Assembly: GCA_024235795.1 (NCBI GenBank)
Contig: JACKLR010000003.1
Coordinates: 682,001 to 746,000 of the forward strand
Direction of reading: 5' to 3'
Source of the DNA: Burkholderiales bacterium
Lineage (GTDB): Bacteria; Pseudomonadota; Gammaproteobacteria; Burkholderiales; Nitrosomonadaceae
Length of the DNA stretch: 64,000 bases
The notes under the pieces were generated by a model. That model was not told the DNA's origin and did not search any database. It saw only the letters and a list, made by a program, of their open reading frames with translations. Within the stretch, counting starts at the first letter, position 1; each line of letters starts with the position of its first letter. Position numbers and translations under genes: made by a program. Below, in pieces: positions 44,773-52,740 of the stretch.

Positions 44773-46545
44773 CTATTGTTGTCTTCGTTGCACATGTTCC
44801 AGCATAAATTTGCGGCGCAACAGGCCGGAAGGATCTTCAGGAATCTGCCGCAGCCACTGTTCCAATGCGATGTCTTCCTCACTCGGCAGTGTGTCATGCA
44901 TTTCGGAAGCATCCTCCGGGGTCGGTGCATTCAGCCGCGCGTCCTGTTGCTCGTCCAGTTGTTCATCGTGCTGCGCATCATTGGGTTGCGGTTCGGCCTG
45001 GCTATCCTCGGCATGTTGTTCATCACTTTCGTCGTTTTTGTCGCTCTTGTCGTTTTGCGCTTGGTCTTCAGGCTGCGTCATATCGTTTTGTTCCGAATCG
45101 CCTTCCGAACCATTTTCTTCCTTGCGGTCATCATCGCTTTCTTTCCCGTCCTCTCCTTTTTCTTCCTGATCGCCTTCATCATCTTGCGATTGCGATTCAC
45201 CGTCCTGCTGCTGGTCCTGCAGCAGTTTTTCCAGCAATTCGAGGTTGGCTTTGGCGTCGTCATGCGCAGGATTCTGCTTCAGCACGTCACGATATGCATC
45301 GACTGCCTGCTGCAGATCCCCTGCCCGGGCAAGCGCATTGCCCTGGTTATATCTGGCGTCCAGATCATTCGATTCGGCAAACGCCTGTGCCGCAGCGTCA
45401 TAATCCCCGGCTTCATACAATGCCATGCCGCGCCAGTTGGGGTCGCGAAACTGCTGTGCGGCGGTTTGCGGATCGCCTTGCTGCAAATGCTTTTGCGCTC
45501 GCTGGTCCGCACGCAGCCATAAATCCTGCCAACCAAACGCATACGCCGGCGGCGGGGATATCAATAAAACCGAGAAAGCCAGCAACCAGCCACGGCGGAA
45601 CGACACAGCGGCAAGCAATACGACCAAAGGCAAAACCCAAACGCCATATTCCACCCAGCGTTCAATGCCGCCTGCACCACTCTCCATTTGACCAAAATCA
45701 CCGCTGGCGGAAATTTCGGGCAAAAGCCGTCTCAAGTCCCGATCATCGGTTGTCAATTGGCTGTAAGCGCCACCCCCGGCACGTGCAAGTTCCTGTAGCG
45801 GCGCAGCGTTAAAACGGATGACTTCGGTAATACCGTCATGCATGATCGCGCCACCCAGCTCCGTCCCGACGCCCAATACGGAAAGCGAATAACCCCGCTC
45901 ACGCAATTTGCGCGCCTTGGCCAGCGCCGCGGCCGGATCTTCGATGCCGTCGGTAATCAGCAGCACTTCGCCATGCCGGATCCCTTTCAAGTCCAACAGA
46001 TCGCCGGCCATCTGTAATGCAGGTGCAGCAAAATCGCCTTTTGCGGGCATGATATCCGTACTCAGTGCGGCAATCAGATTTTTAATCGTGTCATTATCTT
46101 CGGTTAACGGCGTGACAATATGTGGCTCGCCTGCAAAAACGACCAATCCGGTGCGCCCTTCTCTCGACCGCTCCAGGATATCCATGATCTTGAAACGCGC
46201 GCGTTCCAGGCGCGACGGCGTTAAATCTCGGGCATCCATGGTTGCCGACAAATCAAGGATGACTACCCGCGACATTTGCGATTGCCAGACAGGCTCCGGC
46301 TGACGCTCCCATACCGGTCCGGCCAGAATAAAAATGGTCAGCAGCCAGCCGACGGCAAGCAAAACGAATGGCAGGCGCGCCGATCTTCCGGGCGATTCCA
46401 GCCATAGGCCGGACAATAACGACTGGTCAAAGACAGCCTGCCAGGCAGCGCCTGCGGACTGCTTACGCCAAAGCGTGACCAGCAGCCATACCGCCGGTAT
46501 TAACGCCAGAAACCACAATGGACGTAAAAAATGAAATTCACTCAT
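44773..46545 (-). CDS. BatB/BatC fusion: VWA domain, TPRs and acidic tail
   Basis: Membrane helices ~10-25 and ~58-78. A von Willebrand A domain (~90-280) has the metal site reading DLSATM, where the usual DxSxS ends in Thr. A helix lies near 305-335. TPR repeats (~345-440) include ARYNQGNALARAGDLQQAVDAY. A long Asp/Glu/Gln-rich low-complexity tail covers ~445-555. It combines BatB and BatC in one 590-residue protein. It probably forms membrane complexes with BatA. It follows batA by about 27 bp. Confidence 0.88.
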   Translation of the reverse strand: MSEFHFLRPLWFLALIPAVWLLVTLWRKQSAGAAWQAVFDQSLLSGLWLESPGRSARLPFVLLAVGWLLTIFILAGPVWERQPEPVWQSQMSRVVILDLSATMDARDLTPSRLERARFKIMDILERSREGRTGLVVFAGEPHIVTPLTEDNDTIKNLIAALSTDIMPAKGDFAAPALQMAGDLLDLKGIRHGEVLLITDGIEDPAAALAKARKLRERGYSLSVLGVGTELGGAIMHDGITEVIRFNAAPLQELARAGGGAYSQLTTDDRDLRRLLPEISASGDFGQMESGAGGIERWVEYGVWVLPLVVLLAAVSFRRGWLLAFSVLLISPPPAYAFGWQDLWLRADQRAQKHLQQGDPQTAAQQFRDPNWRGMALYEAGDYDAAAQAFAESNDLDARYNQGNALARAGDLQQAVDAYRDVLKQNPAHDDAKANLELLEKLLQDQQQDGESQSQDDEGDQEEKGEDGKESDDDRKEENGSEGDSEQNDMTQPEDQAQNDKSDKNDESDEQHAEDSQAEPQPNDAQHDEQLDEQQDARLNAPTPEDASEMHDTLPSEEDIALEQWLRQIPEDPSGLLRRKFMLEHVQRRQQ

Positions 46546-46572
46546 AACACCCAGAAAATCAAATACAATTGA

Positions 46573-47568
46573 TTACCCCGCCCGCCACCAGCGCACCGCG
46601 AGCATGAAACTGATTATCAGTCCAAGACCCAGCGGCCAGATAAACAGCTCAGTTGTCGGGCGCACCACGCGGCTGCCTTTTAGCGTGGGTTCCAGTTCAT
46701 CCAACTGACCGTAAATGGATTGCAGCGTATCGCGGTCTGTTGCGCGGAAGTATTGCCCACCGGTCAGGTCGGCAATCACGCTTAAAGTTTCCTCATCAAG
46801 ATCGGATGCCGGATTGACCATACGCATACCGAAAAAACTTTGCATTTCTCTCGCTTCACCGCCGACACCAATGGTGTAAATTCGTAACCCTTGCTGCGCG
46901 GCAAGTTCCGCAGCTTTACGCGGCTGAACATGGCCGGCGTTATTGGCGCCGTCTGTGAGCAACACCAGCACCGCTTCTTCATGGTCATCCTGCAAATGTT
47001 TTAAATGCCGCATATGCTTTAACGCCATACCAATGGCATCACCGATCGCCGTCTCACGGCCTGCTATTCCGATCACGGTATCTTGCAGCAGGCTGGCTAC
47101 GATATTGTGGTCAAACGTCAATGGCGTCTGCAAATACGCTTCGCTGCCGAACAAAATCAGCCCGATGCGATCGCCTTCGCGGCGGCGAATAAAGTCTCCG
47201 GCCACCTGTTTGACCACTTCCATCCGGTTTGTTCGCCCGTCGCCCATATCGGCAATTTCCATGCTGCCGGAAACATCGACGGCCAGAATCAGATTACGGC
47301 CTGTCTCGGGCAATTCGGCTTCTTCGCCCAACCATTGCGGCCTGGCCGCAGCGGTAACCAGCAAAAACCAGCATGCCAATAACCCCCATGTACGCATGGA
47401 TCGCAACTGAAAACGGCTGATTATCGTGGCGGTTTTTTCCTGATAAGCATTAATGAATGGCGCAAATAATACACCCTGATTTATCCCCGTCACCGGCGGC
47501 AAGAAACGCCGGAACACCCAGGGCAATACCAGACACGCAAACATCCACGGCCAACCAAACTCAAACAT
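46573..47568 (-). CDS. batA: BatA-like VWA membrane protein
   Basis: 331 residues: N-terminal membrane helices (~5-20 and ~58-77), a VWA domain with intact metal site AVDVSGSMEI (Asp98, Ser100, Ser102) and LLTDGANNAGHV, and a C-terminal helix (~308-328). It follows the DUF4381 gene with an 8-bp overlap. BatA is expected to pair with the MoxR ATPase and BatB in the inner membrane. Confidence 0.92.
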   Translation of the reverse strand: MFEFGWPWMFACLVLPWVFRRFLPPVTGINQGVLFAPFINAYQEKTATIISRFQLRSMRTWGLLACWFLLVTAAARPQWLGEEAELPETGRNLILAVDVSGSMEIADMGDGRTNRMEVVKQVAGDFIRRREGDRIGLILFGSEAYLQTPLTFDHNIVASLLQDTVIGIAGRETAIGDAIGMALKHMRHLKHLQDDHEEAVLVLLTDGANNAGHVQPRKAAELAAQQGLRIYTIGVGGEAREMQSFFGMRMVNPASDLDEETLSVIADLTGGQYFRATDRDTLQSIYGQLDELEPTLKGSRVVRPTTELFIWPLGLGLIISFMLAVRWWRAG

Positions 47569-48037
47569 CTGTCTTTTTTTGTGGGGTGTTGATTTTAATC
47601 CACTGGTTTACGAGCACAATCAATTCATTCAGTGCTGCTGAATCTGCACGTTCATTGTTATACGAATCGGTCAATAATAGCTGTCCCGGTCCGGTGGAAA
47701 ATTTCCCGTTGCCACCGTTGGCATCCAGAAATGCCAGCCAGGACTCTCCGGTGAGCGACGCGACTTCATTCTCAGGCCAGCAGGCCAATGCATACCGTTT
47801 CAGCAATTGATTCACAGTAGCGACAGGCTGCGCAATATTGTCCATATCTTTTTTCAACAGTTTGAGTTCATGTAACGCGGCGCGCTGCGGCAAAATACGT
47901 TTCTTGTATCTGTAAATCAGCACGATAAAAATAACCGCAAGCACACCTGCAATCCACCACCCCGGTGCGGGCGGCCACCAACTGACGGGTGAAGGCGCAT
48001 GGAGCGAACGCAGTGCTGCAAGCGGATCTTCTATCAT
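47561..48037 (-). CDS. DUF4381 family membrane protein of the MoxR/Bat operon
   Basis: 158 residues, with a membrane helix at ~25-43 preceded by PVSWWPPAPGWWIAG, the motif of this small family. It continues with LPQRAALHELKLL and a soluble tail with ALACWPENEVASLTGESWLAFL. The role is unknown, but it is always found in this operon type. It overlaps the DUF58 gene by 4 bp and batA by 8 bp, which indicates coupled translation. Confidence 0.88.
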   Translation of the reverse strand: MIEDPLAALRSLHAPSPVSWWPPAPGWWIAGVLAVIFIVLIYRYKKRILPQRAALHELKLLKKDMDNIAQPVATVNQLLKRYALACWPENEVASLTGESWLAFLDANGGNGKFSTGPGQLLLTDSYNNERADSAALNELIVLVNQWIKINTPQKKTDV

Positions 48038-48957
48038 ATCGACTGCATCCCTTTTCCATGCCGGGTCAAACCGGCGCGCAATACGGGCACCATCGGATCA
48101 TTGGTGGCGATTTCCATCATATGAATCGCATGACGCAGGCACAAGCCGCGTATTTTCTCGCGATGGTGCTGAAATTGCGTTTGCCAATAATCGATGACCG
48201 ACGCACGGCTTGTGTCCACAGACACGCGTTTCTGATTGATGCCAAGACGATAAAAACCTGCCGGTGGCGGTGATGCCTCCAGCGGGTCATAAAGCAATGC
48301 AGCAATCACATCATTATGCTGTCCCATGGCGCTCAGATATTTTTCGGCATTATCGCCCAGTTCTCTGAAATCGCTGAGGATGATGATCATGCTACCCGGA
48401 AGCGCAATCCGGGCCATGCGTGCAAGCGCGCGATCCATACGGCCGGATACGATATTGCCCGGTTCTGCCGGTTGCAATTGTATCATTGCCTGCAGCAGGG
48501 GTAGCAATCCGGAATCACGCGCCGCCGGTTGTATTTCACGGTGCCGGCCTGCCGCCTGGATAATGCCGCCGACACGATCGCCCGCACGCACAGCAGCCCA
48601 TCCCAACAAGGCGCTCAAACGTCCGGCCAGGACGGATTTATATTGTACACGGCTGCCAAAATACATGCCCGGATGCAAATCGACCAGAAACATTACCGGG
48701 CGCTCGCGTTCTTCACGAAAAAGCTTGGTATGCGGGCGTCCGCGCCGCGCGGTAACACGCCAGTCAATTGTTCGCGCATCATCGCCCGGTTGATACGCGC
48801 GCACTTCATCGAATTCCATCCCGCGGCCATGGTACACCGAAAGATAACCGCCCGCCTGCGCCGACAATACGCGCCTGCGCGCACCAAGCTCCAGTCCGCG
48901 TGCGGTTGCACGCAAACGGATCAATGCGTTTAATTCCAGCGCGGTGCCTTCGCTCAT
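48034..48957 (-). CDS. DUF58 domain protein of the MoxR/Bat operon
   Basis: 307 residues with the DUF58 core GRGMEFDEVRAYQPGDDARTIDWRVTARRGRPHTKLFREERERPVMFLVD, a VWA-like fold with the typical RxYxxGDDxRxIDW motif. There are no membrane helices. DUF58 proteins accompany MoxR ATPases and BatA-like proteins. The gene overlaps moxR by 4 bp at its 5' end and the DUF4381 gene by 4 bp at its 3' end. Confidence 0.93.
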   Translation of the reverse strand: MSEGTALELNALIRLRATARGLELGARRRVLSAQAGGYLSVYHGRGMEFDEVRAYQPGDDARTIDWRVTARRGRPHTKLFREERERPVMFLVDLHPGMYFGSRVQYKSVLAGRLSALLGWAAVRAGDRVGGIIQAAGRHREIQPAARDSGLLPLLQAMIQLQPAEPGNIVSGRMDRALARMARIALPGSMIIILSDFRELGDNAEKYLSAMGQHNDVIAALLYDPLEASPPPAGFYRLGINQKRVSVDTSRASVIDYWQTQFQHHREKIRGLCLRHAIHMMEIATNDPMVPVLRAGLTRHGKGMQSI

Positions 48958-49937
48958 GGCGCCGGAACATTGACTAGAATCTGGTCAATACACTGCTGGG
49001 AAGTGATGCCTTCCGCTTCCGCTTCATAATTCAGCAAAATTCTGTGCCGTAATGCATCCGCTGCGACTTTTTGCACGTCTTCGGGCGTCACAAAATCCCG
49101 TTCTGCAAGCCAGGCCGTAGCGCGCGCAGCACGCTCAATGGCTATGGCGCCGCGCGGACTCGCACCCCACCGAATCCAGCTGGACAACTCCTGCCCATAT
49201 TGCGCGGGATTGCGGGTTGTTTCGATGATTTCAACGATATATTCTTCAACCGCTTCGGCCAGATGCAACTGCATGATTTCACGCCGGGCCGTGAAAACCT
49301 GTTCCTGTGTCAATTTACTGAGCGAATAAGGCACTTTACGATCCAGCGAACACAATGTCTCATGACGCACCAGTTGCAGGATTCTCCGGCTGGCGTTTTT
49401 ATCCGGATAGTCCACGCGCACATGCAACAGAAAACGATCCAGCTGCGCTTCAGGCAACGGGTAAGTGCCTTCCTGCTCAATCGGGTTTTGCGTAGCCATG
49501 ACCATAAATAACGGCGGCAATGGATAACTGGCTGCACCGACTGTAATCTGCCGCTCTTCCATCGCTTCGAGCAAAGCGGACTGCACCTTGGCAGGCGCAC
49601 GGTTGATCTCATCGGCAAGAATCACATTATGAAACAGCGGCCCTTTGTTAAAGGTGAAGCTGCCGGTTTCCGGATGAAAAACATCGCTGCCGGTTAAATC
49701 CGCTGGCAACAAATCGGGTGTAAATTGAATACGGTGAAAATCGGCTTCCAGACCACTCGCCAGCGACTTGATCGCGCGCGTCTTGGCCAACCCAGGCGCG
49801 CCTTCCAGCAGCAAATGGCCATCGCATAACAATGTCAGCAAAAGGCGCTGCACCAATGCTTGCTGACCGACAATCTGTTGCTCGATATCGTGGTAAAGTT
49901 GTGTAAATGCTTGTCTGCAGTTTTTATTATTTGTCAT
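48954..49937 (-). CDS. moxR: MoxR-family AAA+ ATPase
   Basis: 327 residues, an AAA+ ATPase with Walker A EGAPGLAKT, Walker B VILADEINRAP, sensor 1 MATQNPIEQEGTYPLPEAQLDRF and the arginine region SPRGAIAIERAARA. MoxR ATPases act as chaperones that activate VWA-protein complexes. It is the first gene of the operon. A degraded fragment of a second moxR-like gene lies about 0.4 kb upstream. Confidence 0.95.
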   Translation of the reverse strand: MTNNKNCRQAFTQLYHDIEQQIVGQQALVQRLLLTLLCDGHLLLEGAPGLAKTRAIKSLASGLEADFHRIQFTPDLLPADLTGSDVFHPETGSFTFNKGPLFHNVILADEINRAPAKVQSALLEAMEERQITVGAASYPLPPLFMVMATQNPIEQEGTYPLPEAQLDRFLLHVRVDYPDKNASRRILQLVRHETLCSLDRKVPYSLSKLTQEQVFTARREIMQLHLAEAVEEYIVEIIETTRNPAQYGQELSSWIRWGASPRGAIAIERAARATAWLAERDFVTPEDVQKVAADALRHRILLNYEAEAEGITSQQCIDQILVNVPAP

Positions 49938-50725
49938 TTTTTATGTGCTTTTTATATATTTCCGGATTTTTGAATCGATACGCTTCAAGAAGTTCCGGAT
50001 GGAACACTGAATGATCCAAACAGGAAACAATAATCTAACCATAGCACACCCCTTTCTTTTATCCCAGAATAACTGAAAGTCATACATCGCTTTGGACTCA
50101 ATGCAGTATGCAGCAGATGGATTGTTATTGATATATGCTGATAATCCGTACCAAAAATCCACAATAGCATGGCAATATATCAAAAAAACCTTATACCAGA
50201 ATACGTCACCGATATGTAAGCGCCGGCACTCGCTATTATTCCAAGATTTGGTGTAAATCTAAAGGTTGATGACGTAATTCTTTTGTTTTGAAGTCTGTTT
50301 CGCTGTAAAAAGCACGTTATAAGAAACCGGTCTTACCGAGACTTTCCGCAAAATCATCCATAAACAAACAAATTCGTACCTGTATTGAGTCAACAGGTTG
50401 GATGTGAATTGAATAGGTAAACACCGGCCGCCAGATTATTCGCCAGCGCTTTAATCGCACGCTTCCTGTTTTGCGTTAAAACGTTAACACCTCTATCGCA
50501 ATCATTAGCTTAATCAAGCTATAGATCAATAGCCTATAACCAACTCGTTACGAAAAAAGTATCGACCGTTATCAAACACGCGCAGTGTTTTGCTTCCCGA
50601 TTTGTGTTGCTCGCGCAGCTTAAGTCTTCAAGTGAATTGCTCTACGATAATGCGGTTAATAATTCAATCCTTTTGCTTGCTTTTGGTTGGCATCTCGGCC
50701 TTCTATGTACGTAACTGTCCTTTGT
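49938..50725. other. Gene-free stretch upstream of moxR, containing a moxR fragment
   Basis: About 790 bp between moxR and the YgjP-like gene, both on the minus strand. It includes the moxR-like remnant at ~50345-50480. The part at 49941-50183 has an 80-codon frame with only a TTG start and no ribosome site, and is not accepted. The rest shows no gene and no clear promoter. Confidence 0.45.
50345..50480 (-). pseudogene. Degraded fragment of a MoxR-like gene
   Basis: On the minus strand KRAIKALANNLAAGVYLFN resembles TRAIKSLASGLEADFHRIQ of the intact MoxR protein, and it continues with a shifted LLxxDLTG-like stretch. Several single-base changes and stops break it. The region is only about 135 bp. 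Confidence 0.45.
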
Positions 50726-51433
50726 TTAGTATTCTCTTAGCTCGGCGCGTGCCCGTTGATAATCCGGATAAATAGTGGCAACGAGTTTCCAGAATCTGCG
50801 CGAATGATTCATTTCAATCAGGTGACAAAGTTCATGTGCGACAACATAATCAACCAGATACTGCGGCAATTGAACAAGGCGCCAGTTCAACCGGATAATA
50901 CCTCGGCTGTTGCAACTGCCCCAGCGGGTTCTGGCTTGCGTCAGTTTAAATGACGGTTTAGGTACATTGAGTTTATCTGCATAAAAGATAATGCGTCGAC
51001 TAAAACAGATAATGGCCTGTTGCTGATACCACGCATTAATCCATTTTTGAATTTGCTCGGGTGTAAAGTAGGATTCTAAATTGGATGGCTTTGTTTCCGT
51101 ATTGCCAACTACAGGCATCATATGAATCTGCCCGGTTTCCTTTATTTCCGGTTTCCATAAATCGCCGAGCAATGGATACGCTGTTTTGCTTTGCTGTATC
51201 CTGTCACGGCTACACAGTTTTTTGTTACGCCATTTGGCAAGTTTTTTGAGTATCCAGTTTGATTTGCTTTGCAGTAATGAACCAATATCTATAGCTGTAG
51301 ACTCGAACGGAAAATCAAACGGCACTAATACCTGCAGGCCTTCATGGTCAATTTTTAAACCAATTGTCTTTCTTCGGGTGTGTTTGACCTGGTAATCAAT
51401 GTCCTGGCCTGCCAAACGAATCTGGCGCAACAT
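50726..51433 (-). CDS. YgjP-like zinc metallopeptidase family protein (DUF45)
   Basis: 235 residues. It carries the zinc motif VAHELCHLIEMNHSRRFW (HExxH with a later His) and RWGSCNSRGIIRLNWRLVQLP, the DUF45/M48-like signature. It is cytoplasmic with no membrane helix. It ends the glyQ-glyS-gmhB-plsC operon, starting 2 bp after plsC. The substrate is not established for this family. Confidence 0.9.
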   Translation of the reverse strand: MLRQIRLAGQDIDYQVKHTRRKTIGLKIDHEGLQVLVPFDFPFESTAIDIGSLLQSKSNWILKKLAKWRNKKLCSRDRIQQSKTAYPLLGDLWKPEIKETGQIHMMPVVGNTETKPSNLESYFTPEQIQKWINAWYQQQAIICFSRRIIFYADKLNVPKPSFKLTQARTRWGSCNSRGIIRLNWRLVQLPQYLVDYVVAHELCHLIEMNHSRRFWKLVATIYPDYQRARAELREY

Positions 51434-51435
51434 GG

Positions 51436-52203
51436 TTATACGTTGTTGGCGTTGTTGTTTTCGGCAATAGTTTCTTCCTTGGCCAGTTTTCGATGACTGA
51501 TGCGTGCCACCTCGGCTTCAATCCAGTTTTCCACCTGGGCATTAAGCTCGTTGGCTTCCATTCCTGCCGGGTCGATCGGCTTGCCGATACTGACGGTGAT
51601 GACGCCCGGTTTTTTGATAAATGCGTTCCTTGCCCAGAATTCACCAGCGTTATGCGCCACAGGGACTACCAGTGTATTGGTATGCGTAGCCAGCCATGCG
51701 CCGCCAATGCGGTATCTTCCTTTCTTGCCCGGCGGGATTCGCGTACCCTCTGGAAAAATCACCACCCAGAAACCATTCTTTAATCGGTCCTGGCCCTGCT
51801 CAACCACTTGGTCCAGCGCACTCCGGCCTGCGCTGCGGTCTATCGCAATCGGACTGGTCATGGCGAGCCCCCATCCAAAGAATGGGATACGCAGCAATTC
51901 TTTTTTCAGCACCCATACCTGTGGCGGAAAAATTTTCTGGAACGCCAGCGTTTCCCAGGCTGATTGGTGCTTGGACAACACAATACTCGGTGTTTCCGGA
52001 ATATTTTCCGCGCCCAGAATCCGGTATCGCAGACCGCAAACATGATGCAACAAAAACAGGATAATCCGCGTCCACGTTGAAGTCACCCGGTAACGCGCAT
52101 GCGCTGAGAGCGGAAAGCAGGCCAGCGTAAAAATCGCGTATGGCGGCGTTATGATGACAAGCAACAGCATATAAAGTGTAGAGCGCAGCAAAGCCATCAT
52201 CAA
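51436..52203 (-). CDS. plsC: 1-acyl-sn-glycerol-3-phosphate acyltransferase
   Basis: PlsC makes phosphatidic acid from lysophosphatidic acid. The NHx4D-type motif reads LSKHQSAWETL (His and Asp replaced by His...Trp-Glu in this subgroup; KHQSxxE). EGTR is at FPEGTRIPPGKKG, and PVAHNAGEFWA follows. A hydrophobic helix at ~8-30 anchors it to the inner membrane. The 255-residue length is normal. The start overlaps the gmhB stop by 4 bp (ATGA). Confidence 0.92.
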   Translation of the reverse strand: MMMALLRSTLYMLLLVIITPPYAIFTLACFPLSAHARYRVTSTWTRIILFLLHHVCGLRYRILGAENIPETPSIVLSKHQSAWETLAFQKIFPPQVWVLKKELLRIPFFGWGLAMTSPIAIDRSAGRSALDQVVEQGQDRLKNGFWVVIFPEGTRIPPGKKGRYRIGGAWLATHTNTLVVPVAHNAGEFWARNAFIKKPGVITVSIGKPIDPAGMEANELNAQVENWIEAEVARISHRKLAKEETIAENNNANNV

Positions 52204-52739
52204 ATCGACCCCACAATCGCGTCAACCGCTGCGGACAAATCATCAAATACCAGCGTGCGCGGGGGTAGTTCGTCTTGTTCCAGGGTAGCTTTGCCTTTGC
52301 CAGTCAACAGCAGAACGGGTAATGCGCCGACTGCATCGGCTGCATGCAAATCGCGTAACGCATCGCCCACGATTGGCACACGCTTTAAATCGGTACCATA
52401 ACGCTGCATGATCTCCTCAAACATACCTGTTTTCGGTTTGCGGCAGTTACATTTGTCATCACTGGTGTGCGGACAGAAAAAAATGGAATCAATACGTCCG
52501 CCTGCCTGGGCAACTGCTTTATACATCTTGTCGTTAATCGCATTAAAAGTCACCATGTCAAGTAAGCCGCGCCCGATACCGGACTGATTGGTGGCAGTAA
52601 CAATACGATAACCGGAATGCGTTAAATGCGCGATAGCCTCCATACTGCCCGGAATAGGCTGCCATTCATCCGGGGTTTTGATGAATGTTTCGCTACATTG
52701 GTTAATGACACCGTTGTGATCAAGAATAATCAGTTTCAT
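52200..52739 (-). CDS. gmhB: HAD phosphatase, heptose-1,7-bisphosphate 7-phosphatase type (GmhB), altered motif I
   Basis: The usual role is removing the 7-phosphate in ADP-heptose synthesis for lipopolysaccharide. The ATG at 52737-52739 directly follows the glyS stop. The fold signature is ATNQSGIGRG, with zinc ligands in CPHTSDDKCNCRKPKTGMF and the acidic loop GDALRDLHAADAVG. The HAD motif I reads LILDHNGVIN-type (ILDHNGVIN) where GmhB has LDRDGVIN. The nucleophile Asp is kept but the second Asp, the general acid/base, is Asn. Length 179 residues is normal. Activity is therefore uncertain. Confidence 0.85.
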   Translation of the reverse strand: MKLIILDHNGVINQCSETFIKTPDEWQPIPGSMEAIAHLTHSGYRIVTATNQSGIGRGLLDMVTFNAINDKMYKAVAQAGGRIDSIFFCPHTSDDKCNCRKPKTGMFEEIMQRYGTDLKRVPIVGDALRDLHAADAVGALPVLLLTGKGKATLEQDELPPRTLVFDDLSAAVDAIVGSI

Positions 52740-52740
52740 A

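Noticed and set aside
44770..45812. Long plus-strand frames opposite the BatB/C gene
   Set aside because: Mirror of the acidic low-complexity coding region; low-complexity translation without motifs.
49941..50183. 80-codon frame on the minus strand beside moxR
   Set aside because: TTG start without ribosome site; looks like chance in a gene-free stretch.
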